64,000 nt of DNA from Frateuria aurantia DSM 6220 (GTDB taxonomy: Bacteria > Pseudomonadota > Gammaproteobacteria > Xanthomonadales > Rhodanobacteraceae), in the NCBI RefSeq assembly GCF_000242255.2, contig NC_017033.1, forward strand, positions 1,550,001 through 1,614,000, in the 5' to 3' direction. Both the position numbers and the translations under genes were made by a program. Under the pieces are notes generated by a model. The model was not told the origin of the DNA, made no database searches, and was given only the letters and a program-made list of their open reading frames with translations. Numbering within the stretch: the stretch's first letter is position 1; every line of letters starts with the position of its first letter. Shown here in pieces: positions 22,412-29,906 of this stretch.

Positions 22412-22614
22412 TCGAGCGCATCTCCGACACGAACGATATGTCCAGCGCAGCTGAGGAAATGGCCCGGATCGCTGCAGCTCAGTTCCGTAAGCCCGAAGGT
22501 CCCGCAGCCACCGGCGAATGCCTCAACTGCGGCGAATCACTGCCGGATGGCCTGCGCTGGTGCGACACCGATTGCCGGCACGATTACGAGCGTCGGGAGG
22601 CGATGTCCGCATGA
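22408..22614 (+). CDS. Zinc-ribbon phage protein (68 aa)
   Basis: 68 aa. The C-terminal half carries CLNCGESLPDGLRWCDTDCR followed by HDYERRE, i.e. CxxC...CxxxC/H typical of small DksA/DUF2116-like zinc proteins of phages. The N-terminal helix (SSAAEEMARIAAAQFRK) recalls the TraR/DksA family. It may modulate RNA polymerase, but the DksA catalytic acidic tip is not evident. Coupled by ATGA overlaps on both sides. Confidence 0.65.
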   Translation: MIERISDTNDMSSAAEEMARIAAAQFRKPEGPAATGECLNCGESLPDGLRWCDTDCRHDYERREAMSA

Positions 22615-22808
22615 ATATGGACGTTCTCATCTACCGGATTCTGGCAGAAATGGGTCCGATGACGATCAGTCAGATATCGACGGAACTGTCCTGCAGCAAC
22701 CGCAGTGTTCGCCAGCCTCTGGACCTTCTGGTTAATTCGGGGAAAGTATCGGCTACCCACTCGGTGAAGGGCGGATCTTACTGCGTCACCTATGAGGCCG
22801 TCGCATGA
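22611..22808 (+). CDS. Winged-helix phage protein (65 aa)
   Basis: 65 aa from the ATG at 22611. MNMDVLIYRILAEMGPMTIS, QISTELSCSNRSVRQPLDLL, VNSGKVSATHSVKGGSYCVT is a compact MarR/GntR-like winged helix without other domains. Probably a DNA-binding accessory or regulator in the nin-like region. Overlaps both neighbours by four bases. Confidence 0.65.
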   Translation: MNMDVLIYRILAEMGPMTISQISTELSCSNRSVRQPLDLLVNSGKVSATHSVKGGSYCVTYEAVA

Positions 22809-22999
22809 CTGCCTTCGCCTGCGCCCATCACATCGCCCGCATCGGCCGGCTGCCCAGCGCCCAATGGCGTGCCGAGGTCAACCAGCTCCCCGCCGACTGC
22901 GGTCGCAACGATTGCACCACCCGGAACTGCCAGCGCGAAGTCCAATCGCGCCTTGAGATGCAGTGGAAGATCCGCCGAGCCAAGAGGAAAGCAGCATGA
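22805..22999 (+). CDS. Cys-rich phage hypothetical protein (64 aa)
   Basis: 64 aa. Four Cys and several His (FACAHHIARIGRL, DCGRNDCTTRNCQREVQSRL) with a basic C-terminus. Probably metal binding; found in the nin-like cluster upstream of NinB. Family not recognised with confidence. Confidence 0.6.
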   Translation: MTAFACAHHIARIGRLPSAQWRAEVNQLPADCGRNDCTTRNCQREVQSRLEMQWKIRRAKRKAA

Positions 23000-23445
23000 C
23001 CCAGACATTCACCCTCAACGCCGGCGGGGTAGAGCGCGCCGATGTGATGGCCAGCGCTGTGCGGTTCATTGCCGGATTACCTGGATCCAAGAGCTGGAAG
23101 GTCGAGATCAAGGAGTCCCGCAAGGGCCGCACCCTCGACCAGAACGCAGCCCTGTGGGCCGTGGCCTATCCGCCGCTGCGCGAGGCCACCGGCCACAGTG
23201 TCGAGGATCTTCACGAGTATTTCTGCGGTGAGTATTTCGGATGGACCGAGTACGAGGTGATGGGAAATCCCCGCAGCCGGCCGATCCGGACCACGACGAC
23301 CGGCGAGGATGGTAAGCGAGACCTGATCGACGCCCGGACTTTCAGTGACTTCTACGCCACTGTGCAGCGCATTGCTGCCGGCATGGGAGTGATCATTCCG
23401 GATCCCGATCCGTTCCATGGGGACGCCGGGAGGTGGGCGGCATGA
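22996..23445 (+). CDS. ninB: Recombination protein NinB
   Basis: 149 aa from the ATG at 22996, overlapping the previous stop. WKVEIKESRKGRTLDQNAAL, WAVAYPPLREATGHSVEDLH, EYFCGEYFGWTEYEVMGNPR, then PIRTTTTGEDGKRDLIDART and FSDFYATVQRIAAGMGVIIP are characteristic of NinB/Orf, an ssDNA-binding recombination mediator that replaces RecFOR in lambda recombination. Together with the Exo/Bet pair and RusA this gives a full phage recombination set. Confidence 0.92.
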   Translation: MTQTFTLNAGGVERADVMASAVRFIAGLPGSKSWKVEIKESRKGRTLDQNAALWAVAYPPLREATGHSVEDLHEYFCGEYFGWTEYEVMGNPRSRPIRTTTTGEDGKRDLIDARTFSDFYATVQRIAAGMGVIIPDPDPFHGDAGRWAA

Positions 23446-23597
23446 AGGTTTGTCCGATCAAGCCACGGATTGCCGCAATCTTTGGTCAGTGGATCTGTTT
23501 TTCTGACGACTGCGGAGGGCGAGGCTTAACGCCAAGGGATGCGTACATCGCGTGGTTTTTGAACTGGTCTCAAGGCGGCCAGAGGGCATTTCGATGA
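23442..23597 (+). CDS. Small phage protein (51 aa)
   Basis: 51 aa, too short for many gene-callers: MKVCPIKPRIAAIFGQWICF, SDDCGGRGLTPRDAYIAWFL, NWSQGGQRAFR. Start and stop overlap NinB and the next gene by four bases each (ATGA), a strong sign of real coupling. The aromatic, Cys-containing sequence resembles small unknown proteins of nin regions. Function unknown. Confidence 0.65.
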   Translation: MKVCPIKPRIAAIFGQWICFSDDCGGRGLTPRDAYIAWFLNWSQGGQRAFR

Positions 23598-23941
23598 GCG
23601 CACCCAAGATGACCAAAGCCCGCAAGCTGGCCAAGGGGCAGCCGTGCATGATCCGCATCCCCGGCATTTGCAATGGCAACCCTGAGACGACGGTGCTGGC
23701 TCACTACCGGCTTGCCGGCTATAGCGGCACCGGAATGAAGCCGCCGGACGAAATGGGGGCATGGGCCTGCTCGGCGTGTCATGACGTGGTGGATGGGCGG
23801 GTTCGACCAAAGTACTCATGGATTTCTGGTGGTGATGGCAGCCTCCTTTCCAGTGATCGATTCTCCAGTGGTGCGATCAAGCTCATGCATGCGGAGGGCG
23901 TCATGCGCACCCAACAGGCGATCAGGGAGATGGGCCGATGA
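23594..23941 (+). CDS. DUF1364 nuclease-domain phage protein
   Basis: 115 aa from the ATG at 23594. ARKLAKGQPCMIRIPGICNG, NPETTVLAHYRLAGYSGTGM, KPPDEMGAWACSACHDVVDG, and EGVMRTQQAIREMGR match the DUF1364 family, an HNH-like fold with Cys/His ligands found between NinB and RusA in lambdoid phages. Probably a DNA nuclease acting in recombination; activity is inferred from the family. Confidence 0.85.
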   Translation: MSAPKMTKARKLAKGQPCMIRIPGICNGNPETTVLAHYRLAGYSGTGMKPPDEMGAWACSACHDVVDGRVRPKYSWISGGDGSLLSSDRFSSGAIKLMHAEGVMRTQQAIREMGR

Positions 23942-24111
23942 GGGCGATCATGCTGCATATCGGGCTGGGCCTTGCGATGTTCGCGGCCATGCTCCCGGGC
24001 CATCCGGCGCTCAAGAGCATCTACCGGGCAGCGGCAGAACGGACGGAGGAGCAGATCCGGGCAGAGCAGAAGCGGGCCCGAAAGCTCGCACGGCCGGCGT
24101 GGAGGCAGTGA
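23938..24111 (+). CDS. Small membrane-anchored phage protein (57 aa)
   Basis: 57 aa, MRAIMLHIGLGLAMFAAMLP, then a charged helix (AAAERTEEQIRAEQKRARKL). One N-terminal hydrophobic helix and a basic/acidic cytosolic tail. Four-base overlaps with DUF1364 and RusA genes support it as real. Function unknown. Confidence 0.6.
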   Translation: MRAIMLHIGLGLAMFAAMLPGHPALKSIYRAAAERTEEQIRAEQKRARKLARPAWRQ

Positions 24112-24446
24112 TGGTCATGATGCCCATCAAGACTGTATCGGTCCTCAACGGATCGCAGGGCAACTGGCGGCCGGCTGCCGCACGCCGACGCCGGCAGCGG
24201 TCGGATGCATTCGTGCTGTGCCCGCGGGCCAGCCTCCCATGCACCGTGACCATGACGCGGCTATCGGCCGGCACGCTGGATGACGACAACCTGCGCAGTG
24301 CCCTGAAATCAGTCCGGGATGGCATTGCCGACCGGCTGGGAATTGATGATCGGGATCCGCGCGTGAGCTGGGCCTATGCCCAGGCGAAGTGCCCGCGGGG
24401 GAAATTCGGTGTTCGCGTTGAATTTGAATCAAAACAGGGGATCTGA
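24111..24446 (+). CDS. rusA: RusA-like Holliday junction resolvase
   Basis: 111 aa from the ATG at 24111. The RusA catalytic segment is visible: LDDDNLRSALKSVRDGIADR (D57-D59, K66, D70) and LGIDDRDPRVSWAYAQ (D79-D80), matching the acidic metal ligands and Lys of RusA. It cleaves Holliday junctions symmetrically, resolving recombination or replication intermediates before packaging. N-terminal part is basic (AAARRRRQRSD), suited to DNA binding. Confidence 0.88.
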   Translation: MVMMPIKTVSVLNGSQGNWRPAAARRRRQRSDAFVLCPRASLPCTVTMTRLSAGTLDDDNLRSALKSVRDGIADRLGIDDRDPRVSWAYAQAKCPRGKFGVRVEFESKQGI

Positions 24447-24448
24447 CC

Positions 24449-25066
24449 ATGGCGCATATCGGCAAACTACTGGGGCGGCTGAACCCCAAGACGCAGACCT
24501 TCACCGATGCCTCCGGCGGCGTTCCCGAACTCACCCCGCAGGATATCGCCGGGGCGCTGGCGTTCGTGCCGTCAGGCCTCGGTCGCGAGCTGCTGTGCCA
24601 CGTCTGGTGGCCTGGAGGTGCTGAGCGCACCAGGGCGCAACTGGATGCGGCGATCATGGAGTTGCTGGCAAAAGAGTGGCGCCGCCGTGAGGACGCACAG
24701 CTGGACGCCATGCTGATGGTCGCAACACCCGATGTTGGCCGCCGCCGGGCGCAGGATGCCTTTGCCCAGGCCCACAAGGAGCGCTGGCCGAGCTGGGGGA
24801 AGATGGAGCAGGGCATTCTGCAGCCGTCAGAGGTCTACGTGCGGATCAGGGACGCCGTGCTTATGGAGCTGCGTGCAGGCTATTTTGGTGATGCTGACTC
24901 AGGCGCAGGCCGCGCATGGAGTGACCGTGATCGGGCTGAGATGATCGAGCGCTCGAATGTCACTTACAGCACCAACGGATGGAAGCGAGTCTACGAGTGG
25001 CTGCTTGATCACTGCGCGAATGAGGTCGGCATTGCTCAGAGACGATTCGGACGTGCAGCCGCTTAG
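24449..25066 (+). CDS. Hypothetical phage protein in the antiterminator-Q position (205 aa)
   Basis: 205 aa. Starts MAHIGKLLGRLNPKTQTF; contains ELTPQDIAGALAFVPSGLGR, WWPGGAERTRAQLDAAIMEL and a C-terminal YSTNGWKRVYEWLLDHCANE. No antiterminator motif is recognised. It is the last gene of the rightward early operon and is followed directly by two tandem terminators and then the lysis genes, which is where lambdoid phages encode the late regulator Q. A late-gene regulatory role is thus a positional inference. Confidence 0.6.
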   Translation: MAHIGKLLGRLNPKTQTFTDASGGVPELTPQDIAGALAFVPSGLGRELLCHVWWPGGAERTRAQLDAAIMELLAKEWRRREDAQLDAMLMVATPDVGRRRAQDAFAQAHKERWPSWGKMEQGILQPSEVYVRIRDAVLMELRAGYFGDADSGAGRAWSDRDRAEMIERSNVTYSTNGWKRVYEWLLDHCANEVGIAQRRFGRAAA

Positions 25067-25067
25067 A

Positions 25068-25095
25068 CTGTTAGTGTGAAGCACTAACAGTTTTT
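25068..25095 (+). terminator. Intrinsic terminator, end of the right early operon
   Basis: Perfect 9-bp stem CTGTTAGTG / CACTAACAG with loop TGAAG followed by five T. It overlaps the end of the preceding gene by none and precedes a second terminator by 24 bp. Confidence 0.85.
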
Positions 25096-25118
25096 GGGGT
25101 AAATTCCCTATCGTGACG

Positions 25119-25146
25119 AAAGCCCCGCCGGGCACTGGCGGGGCTT
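25119..25146. terminator. Second tandem terminator (bidirectional)
   Basis: Stem AAAGCCCCGCC / GGCGGGGCTTT with a 7-nt loop; the A and T runs on either side suit both directions, and it also ends the convergent gene at 25159. Confidence 0.85.
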
Positions 25147-25158
25147 TGACTTCATTAA

Positions 25159-25422
25159 TCAGCTGTTGCGAAGATGGTTGAAGAGATCAAGTATTTCCCT
25201 TACTGATGATGCAGTGATGATGTTGTCCATGTCTAGATCATGAGGTGACGGGCCAATGACTGATTCGCCCTTGATGTTCCACGAGCATCCCGTGTCGACT
25301 GCCTCGATATCTATCGACCCCGAGAATGTCTCGTCTTTGCTCGATGGGTTGTAGCCGTCAATGGTTCCGAACTTTCCAGATACGGTTCTGATGGGCATTT
25401 CAAATATCTTCACATAAGTCAT
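25159..25422 (-). CDS. AT-rich hypothetical protein, convergent moron (87 aa)
   Basis: 87 aa from the ATG at 25420-25422 (a TTG 24 bases upstream is less likely). MTYVKIFEMPIRTVSGKFGT, VDTGCSWNIKGESVIGPSPH, then a helical C-terminus (SVREILDLFNHLRNS). Leftward in a rightward region, lower GC than its neighbours, and closed by its own terminator: features of an independently expressed moron. Function unknown. Confidence 0.6.
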   Translation of the reverse strand: MTYVKIFEMPIRTVSGKFGTIDGYNPSSKDETFSGSIDIEAVDTGCSWNIKGESVIGPSPHDLDMDNIITASSVREILDLFNHLRNS

Positions 25423-25503
25423 TTTCACAATCTCTTTGATTTTCAAACGAAATGAGCTTCGGATTCAGCCGTAGCTGTATTTATTGTAGCTAATCGGTGC
25501 TTT

Positions 25504-26007
25504 ATGCCTCTTCCCCTGCCAATCGAGCCGCAGGTGGCACTGGCATCTGTCATCGACCCAGCCCTTGAACAGCTTCCCCGTGCCCTTGATAGCGATCAGG
25601 CCGCCGTTCTGCTGCTGGCGATTGCCATCCAAGAGTCGGGCCTGCGTACCCGTCAGCAATATGGCGGACCTGCACATGGCCTGTTCCAGTTCGAGACGGG
25701 CGGATGCAGCGCAGTACTGGGAAGCCCGCTCAGTCGGCCGCTGCTGTTGCCAGTCCTCACGCAGCATGGCGTGTCGGCCACTCCTCAGGCGATCTATCAG
25801 GCGCTGCTGACGGACGACATCCTTGCCGCCAAGGTTGCGCGTTTGCTGCTGTGGACTGATCGCCGCGTATTGCCGGCCCTCGGCGACATCGAGGGCGCCT
25901 GGAAGTACTACTACCGCAACTGGCGGCCCGGCGGCCCACGGCCTGACCACTGGCAGGTCAATTACCGAATAGCGCTCACAGCGCTTGGGAATCACACATG
26001 TCACTGA
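25504..26007 (+). CDS. Phage endolysin-like muralytic enzyme (lysozyme superfamily)
   Basis: 167 aa. AAVLLLAIAIQESGLRTRQQ then YGGPAHGLFQFETGG has the catalytic Glu (E44, in IQESG) and the GLFQFE motif of lysozyme/transglycosylase-type enzymes. No signal peptide or SAR segment is visible at the start, so export may rely on the holin-like proteins encoded just downstream. It cleaves peptidoglycan at the end of infection. The first gene of the late region; overlaps the next by ten bases. Confidence 0.7.
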   Translation: MPLPLPIEPQVALASVIDPALEQLPRALDSDQAAVLLLAIAIQESGLRTRQQYGGPAHGLFQFETGGCSAVLGSPLSRPLLLPVLTQHGVSATPQAIYQALLTDDILAAKVARLLLWTDRRVLPALGDIEGAWKYYYRNWRPGGPRPDHWQVNYRIALTALGNHTCH

Positions 26008-26297
26008 GCATCTTCGCATCCATCGGCGTGCGGGCATCTGCTGTCGTCGCTGGTTTTGCGGGGAGCGTGGTGCATATCGCAGTCACCGAGCAGATGACCC
26101 GGGCCCGTGCTTTGGCGGCCATTGTTGCCGGCACCGGCTGTGCCGCCTATCTGCCCGACTACCTGGTGCTGCACTACCAGCTGCCGGCGCCCATGACCAA
26201 CTCAATCGCGTTCGTCTGCGGCCTCTGCGGGCTATCGGTCGCACTCCGGGTGCAGGCGATGATCACCAGCGCATTTCATGGAGGTAACTCCAAATGA
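25998..26297 (+). CDS. Holin-like membrane protein (99 aa)
   Basis: 99 aa with three hydrophobic segments: about 8-28 (IGVRASAVVAGFAGSVVHIA), 38-58 (ALAAIVAGTGCAAYL) and 66-85 (MTNSIAFVCGLCGLSVALRV). This is a class I holin-like topology. It follows the muralytic enzyme and precedes a second membrane protein, as usual in lysis cassettes. Holin identity is inferred. Confidence 0.65.
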   Translation: MSLSIFASIGVRASAVVAGFAGSVVHIAVTEQMTRARALAAIVAGTGCAAYLPDYLVLHYQLPAPMTNSIAFVCGLCGLSVALRVQAMITSAFHGGNSK

Positions 26298-26560
26298 TGC
26301 TCGCAACGATCAACATCCTGTCAGCCCTACTGGTGTTGGCCGTGTCCATCGATGCGGCTCGGCGCCTGTCATTCCGCTGCCACCCGGTAGCCACTGGCGG
26401 TCATGTGTTGATGGCGATTGCCGAGATGGTGTGCATCTACCAGACCGCAGACCTTCGCAGCGTCCCTGCCTGGGTGGCAGTCATCAACCTGGTGCTGTCC
26501 TACATGGCCATGTCGTCATACCTGCACATCGAGCGCACAGGGAGGTTCGGCTGCAAATGA
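26294..26560 (+). CDS. Second holin/antiholin-like membrane protein (88 aa)
   Basis: 88 aa with an N-terminal membrane helix (MMLATINILSALLVLAVSID) and two further hydrophobic stretches (GHVLMAIAEMVCIY, AWVAVINLVLSYMAMSSYLH). Seen in many phages next to a holin; could be a second holin or an antiholin. Overlaps both neighbours by four bases. Confidence 0.65.
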   Translation: MMLATINILSALLVLAVSIDAARRLSFRCHPVATGGHVLMAIAEMVCIYQTADLRSVPAWVAVINLVLSYMAMSSYLHIERTGRFGCK

Positions 26561-26907
26561 GCATCGCAACCATCATCGCAGTGCTCAATGGCATCTGGAC
26601 CCTTGGCAAGAACCTGATCGGCGCCTTCAAGAAGAAGCCGGCAGGGCAGGGCGCCGAGGATGCCGCCACTCAGGCAGTAGCTGCCACCAACACCGAATCG
26701 AGCGAGACGGCGAGCATCGCCCGCCAGTCGATCGCATCCGTCCAGGAGTCAGCCAATGCTGCGCGTACTGAGAATGACCACCTTGCTGCTGATGCTGCTT
26801 CCGCTGGGAGCGTGCAAGACGCTGACCAAGTCGTCCAGCGAGCCATCGCCGCAGCAAACGCAAAACTTAATCCAGGTTCGGACCATCAAGCCGACCGTCC
26901 TGTGTGA
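26557..26907 (+). CDS. Rz-like inner-membrane spanin (116 aa)
   Basis: 116 aa. N-terminal hydrophobic helix (MSIATIIAVLNGIWTLGKNL), basic KKKP, then a long Ala/Ser/Gln/Glu-rich helix typical of the periplasmic coiled coil of i-spanins. The 3' half overlaps an out-of-frame lipoprotein gene by 152 bp, the classic nested Rz/Rz1 arrangement. It would span the periplasm with the partner lipoprotein and fuse the membranes during lysis. Confidence 0.6.
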   Translation: MSIATIIAVLNGIWTLGKNLIGAFKKKPAGQGAEDAATQAVAATNTESSETASIARQSIASVQESANAARTENDHLAADAASAGSVQDADQVVQRAIAAANAKLNPGSDHQADRPV

Positions 26908-27097
26908 TATGGGAGATCTCCAAAGTGACCCCCTCCCGAATTATCCAGCTCTGCCTGGAATGGTTCCGCTCGCCGCTGATAAAGCCCGCGACGTCTGGGC
27001 CATCGGCGTTGCCGGTCAGTACGGCCAGCTCGCCATCCGATACAACGCAATCCTTTCCTGTCTCGCCGGCTATCGCCAGCGCGGCCTTATCAACTGA
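26756..27097 (+). CDS. Rz1-like outer-membrane lipoprotein spanin (113 aa)
   Basis: 113 aa. Lipoprotein signal MLRVLRMTTLLLMLLPLGAC with lipobox LPLGAC (Cys20), followed by a Lys/Ser/Pro/Gln-rich stretch. Embedded +1-like within the preceding gene. Longer than lambda Rz1, with a C-terminal extension (ADKARDVWAIGVAGQYGQLA, IRYNAILSCLAGYRQR) similar to the Rz1-like proteins of many phages (Pfam-type phage_lysis lipoprotein). o-spanin role inferred from lipobox and nesting. Confidence 0.75.
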   Translation: MLRVLRMTTLLLMLLPLGACKTLTKSSSEPSPQQTQNLIQVRTIKPTVLCDMGDLQSDPLPNYPALPGMVPLAADKARDVWAIGVAGQYGQLAIRYNAILSCLAGYRQRGLIN

Positions 27098-27110
27098 CGA
27101 GGTTATCCCC

Positions 27111-27446
27111 ATGTCGTTTTCCCTGTCCAAGATCGGTGCCGATATCACCGAGGCCGTATCCGCCGCCGAGGCCGTGGGCGATGCGATCAAGGTCGTCTAC
27201 AACTCCGTCGCCCCGCTGATGGACTCGGCTGAAAAGGCCTATGACGGCGTCACCGATGCCGGCGGCACCAAGAAGGCTGCAGTGCTGGCGAGCGCCAAGG
27301 CCGTGGCCGAGGCCCTGGGGCAGGACTGGAAGAGCATCGAAGCCGGCGCATCGTCCCTGGTTGACGCCATCAAGGGCGCCTACAACGTGGCGAAGGACAT
27401 CGTCGATCCGGCGAAGTCGACCACCGTCGCCAGCGCTGCGGCGTAA
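27111..27446 (+). CDS. Helical phage protein (111 aa)
   Basis: 111 aa from the ATG at 27111. Ala-rich amphipathic helices (ITEAVSAAEAVGDAIKVVYN, AAVLASAKAVAEALGQDWKS, LVDAIKGAYNVAKDIVDPAK). No signal peptide. Located between spanins and the head fibre gene; may be a virion or lysis accessory protein. No recognised family. Confidence 0.6.
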   Translation: MSFSLSKIGADITEAVSAAEAVGDAIKVVYNSVAPLMDSAEKAYDGVTDAGGTKKAAVLASAKAVAEALGQDWKSIEAGASSLVDAIKGAYNVAKDIVDPAKSTTVASAAA

Positions 27447-27457
27447 GGGGGTAGATC

Positions 27458-27721
27458 ATGACTGTCAATGTCGTGACCGAAGACGGCACCATCGCCGAGG
27501 TTTCCACCCCGAGTGATGCCTCCGGCTCCTCCTATACCCTCCCGGCTGCCACCAGCTCTGCCCTGGGCGGTGTGAAGGAGGGCGCGTATGTCGCCAATGC
27601 CGGCGAGTCCACCGCAACGGATGTGGCTGGTGCGGTAACGTCCATCAATGCCGTCGCCACCCAACTCAATGCGCTGATCGCATCGCTCCAAGCATCGGGC
27701 GCATTGGCTGCGTCCAGCTGA
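27458..27721 (+). CDS. Head fibre-like protein
   Basis: 87 aa. SSYTLPAATSSALGGVKEGA, YVANAGESTATDVAGAVTSI, NAVATQLNALIASLQASGAL is the typical short head-fibre domain (LPAAT..ALGGVK...V..LNALIAAL) first described in phi29-like phages. It would decorate the capsid surface. Sits just before the terminase genes, as in several phages. Confidence 0.75.
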   Translation: MTVNVVTEDGTIAEVSTPSDASGSSYTLPAATSSALGGVKEGAYVANAGESTATDVAGAVTSINAVATQLNALIASLQASGALAASS

Positions 27722-27733
27722 TCGAGGTAAGTC

Positions 27734-28405
27734 ATGGCCGGCAACAAATCAACGAAGCCGGCCACTGACTGGGAACGCATCGAGGCGGACTACCGGGCTG
27801 GCGTGCTGTCGATCCGTGAGATCGCTGGCAATCATGGGATCACGGATACCGCCATTCGTAAGCGGGCCAAGGCCCATGGCTGGGAAAGAGACCTTGCCGA
27901 GAAGATCCGGGCAAAGGCCGAGTCCAAGGTTCGCAGTGCAGAGGTTCGCACCCAGGTTCGCACTGAGGGCGCAATCTCGGATCGCGAACTGATTGAGGCC
28001 AACGCCGAGGTCATCGCCAACGTCCGCATGGCCCACCGGCAGGATATTGGTCGGGCACGCAGTCTCGCCATGTCCCTGCTGGCTGAGCTGGAATCGCAGA
28101 CGCATCACCTCGATATGGTGGATCAGCTGCGCGACCTAGTGGTGAACAGCGAGGACGGCATCGACGCCAAGCTGCTGACGATGTTCCAGGCCGTGACCTC
28201 ACTACCTGGTCGCACCAAGACCATGAAGGAGCTGGCCGACTCGCTGCAGAAGCTCGTGACGCTGGAGCGTGATGCCTATGGGCTGGCCGAGGCATCCAAG
28301 GTTGAGCTGACCGGCAAGAACGGTGAGCCGATCCAGCAGCAGGTATCCCATGTCGATGAGCGCACAGTCTCAGCGGTCATCGACCGACTCAACGCCGAGT
28401 TCTGA
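27734..28405 (+). CDS. Terminase small subunit
   Basis: 223 aa. N-terminal HTH ([35 protein letters not shown]), then a charged helical oligomerisation region ([20 protein letters not shown]) and a C-terminal part seen in phage small terminases ([20 protein letters not shown]). It recognises the phage pac/cos site and feeds DNA to the large subunit. The 3' end overlaps the large subunit gene by about 50 bp. Confidence 0.88.
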   Translation: MAGNKSTKPATDWERIEADYRAGVLSIREIAGNHGITDTAIRKRAKAHGWERDLAEKIRAKAESKVRSAEVRTQVRTEGAISDRELIEANAEVIANVRMAHRQDIGRARSLAMSLLAELESQTHHLDMVDQLRDLVVNSEDGIDAKLLTMFQAVTSLPGRTKTMKELADSLQKLVTLERDAYGLAEASKVELTGKNGEPIQQQVSHVDERTVSAVIDRLNAEF

Positions 28406-29906
28406 GGGGCTTCCCCTCGATCTGGCGATCATCAAGCAGCTGTGCGAGCGGGATCACCTGTTCTTCAGTCGCTACTTCTTCAAGCACCGGCAGGGCATCC
28501 GCTTCCTGCAGAACTGGCACCACCGCCGGATCTGCTCGATTGTCGAGGATGTCATTGCTGGTCGACGTAAGAACGTCGTCATCAACGTTCCGCCGGGCAG
28601 CTCCAAGACGGAGCTGGTGGCAATCAATCTCATCGCCCGGGGGCTTGCCATCAATCCCCGGGCCCGGTTCCTGCATATCTCCTATTCGGATGACCTCGCG
28701 CTGCTCAACAGCGAGACCGCCAAGGAGATCGTGCAGTCCGAGGAATACCAGGCGCTGTGGCCGCTCTCGATAGCCTCAGACGCCAAGAGCAAGAAGCGCT
28801 GGAACGTCGAGGCCAATGGCCAGAAGCTGGGTGGCGTCTATGCGGTTTCGCTCGGCGGCCAGATCACTGGCTTCCGTGCCGGCCACATGGCTCCCGGATG
28901 GCAGGGCGCGATCATCATCGATGACCCGCTCAAGGTCGAGGATGCGTACAGCAAGACGAACCGCGACAAGGCGAACCGTAAGCTGCTGTCCACGGTGAAG
29001 AGCCGAAAGGCCAACCCGGACACGCCGATCATCATCATCATGCAGCGCCTGGCTGAGGAAGACCCCACCGGTTTCATCAAGTCCGGCAAGCTGCCGGGTG
29101 ACTGGGAGTTCATTGAGATCCCTGCGCTGATCGACGATGCATACATCGCCGCACTGCCCGAGGATCTGCAAGACGCGGCGTCCCAGGGCGATGCAGATCA
29201 GGACGGCCGGCGCAGCTACTGGCCCTACAAGGAGCCACTGGACGATCTGCTGGCGATGGAACGGGCTGACCGGTTCGTGTTCACCGGCCAATACATGCAG
29301 CGGCCCAGCCCGCTCGGCGGCGGCATCATCCAGTCGGCCAAATTTGGCCGGTACAAGGTGGTCCCGGAGATGGTCAAGCGGGTCATCTTCGCCGATACGG
29401 CGCAGAAGACGGCCGAGCGCAACGACTACTCAGTGCTGGAATGCTGGGGTCTGGGCAAGAACGGACGCATCTACCTGCTGGACCTTCTCCGCGGGAAATG
29501 GGAGGCGCCTGAGCTGAAGCGCAAAGCCATCGACTTCTGGCACAAGCACCTTGCTGTGCCGGCGTGGCCGAATGGCGCCCTGGTCAAGCTGATGGTCGAG
29601 GACAAGGCCTCGGGCACAGGCCTGATCCAGGACATCCGGGCATCGGGATTGATCCCGGTCGAAGGTATCCAGCGCAACACCGACAAGCTGACCCGCGTCA
29701 TGGACGTGGTCAGCTATATCGACTCTGGCTATGTGCACATCCCCGAGGATGCGCCATGGATCAGCGACTTCACCGCCGAGTGTGACGCCTTCACGGCGGA
29801 CAACACCCATGCACACGATGACCAGATCGACCCTATGGTCGATGCCATCAACAACCTGCTGGGCACCGGCAGGGTGCTGAGCGTCTGGGAGAAACTGGGC
29901 CAATGA
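28353..29906 (+). CDS. Terminase large subunit
   Basis: 517 aa from an ATG at 28353 (28359 also possible; 28323 is unlikely). ATPase: adenine-side segment [17 protein letters not shown], Walker A-like VPPGSSKTE at about residues 79-87, Walker B AIIIDDPL near 187, and a [11 protein letters not shown] coupling segment. Nuclease: [20 protein letters not shown] with the first metal-binding Asp, and a later [16 protein letters not shown]. It pumps DNA into the prohead and cuts the concatemer. Complete, with no frameshift. Confidence 0.95.
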   Translation, partial: SMSAQSQRSSTDSTPSSEGLPLDLAIIKQLCERDHLFFSRYFFKHRQGIRFLQNWHHRRICSIVEDVIAGRRKNVVINVPPGSSKTELVAINLIARGLAINPRARFLHISYSDDLALLNSETAKEIVQSEEYQALWPLSIASDAKSKKRWNVEANGQKLGGVYAVSLGGQITGFRAGHMAPGWQGAIIIDDPLKVEDAYSKTNRDKANRKLLSTVKSRKANPDTPIIIIMQRLAEEDPTGFIKSGKLPGDWEFIEIPALIDDAYIAALPEDLQDAASQGDADQDGRRSYWPYKEPLDDLLAMERADRFVFTGQYMQRPSPLGGGIIQSAKFGRYKVVPEMVKRVIFADTAQKTAERNDYSVLECWGLGKNGRIYLLDLLRGKWEAPELKRKAIDFWHKHLAVPAWPNGALVKLMVEDKASGTGLIQDIRASGLIPVEGIQRNTDKLTRVMDVVSYIDSGYVHIPEDAPWISDFTAECDAFTADNTHAHDDQIDPMVDAINNLLGTGRVLSVWEKLGQ

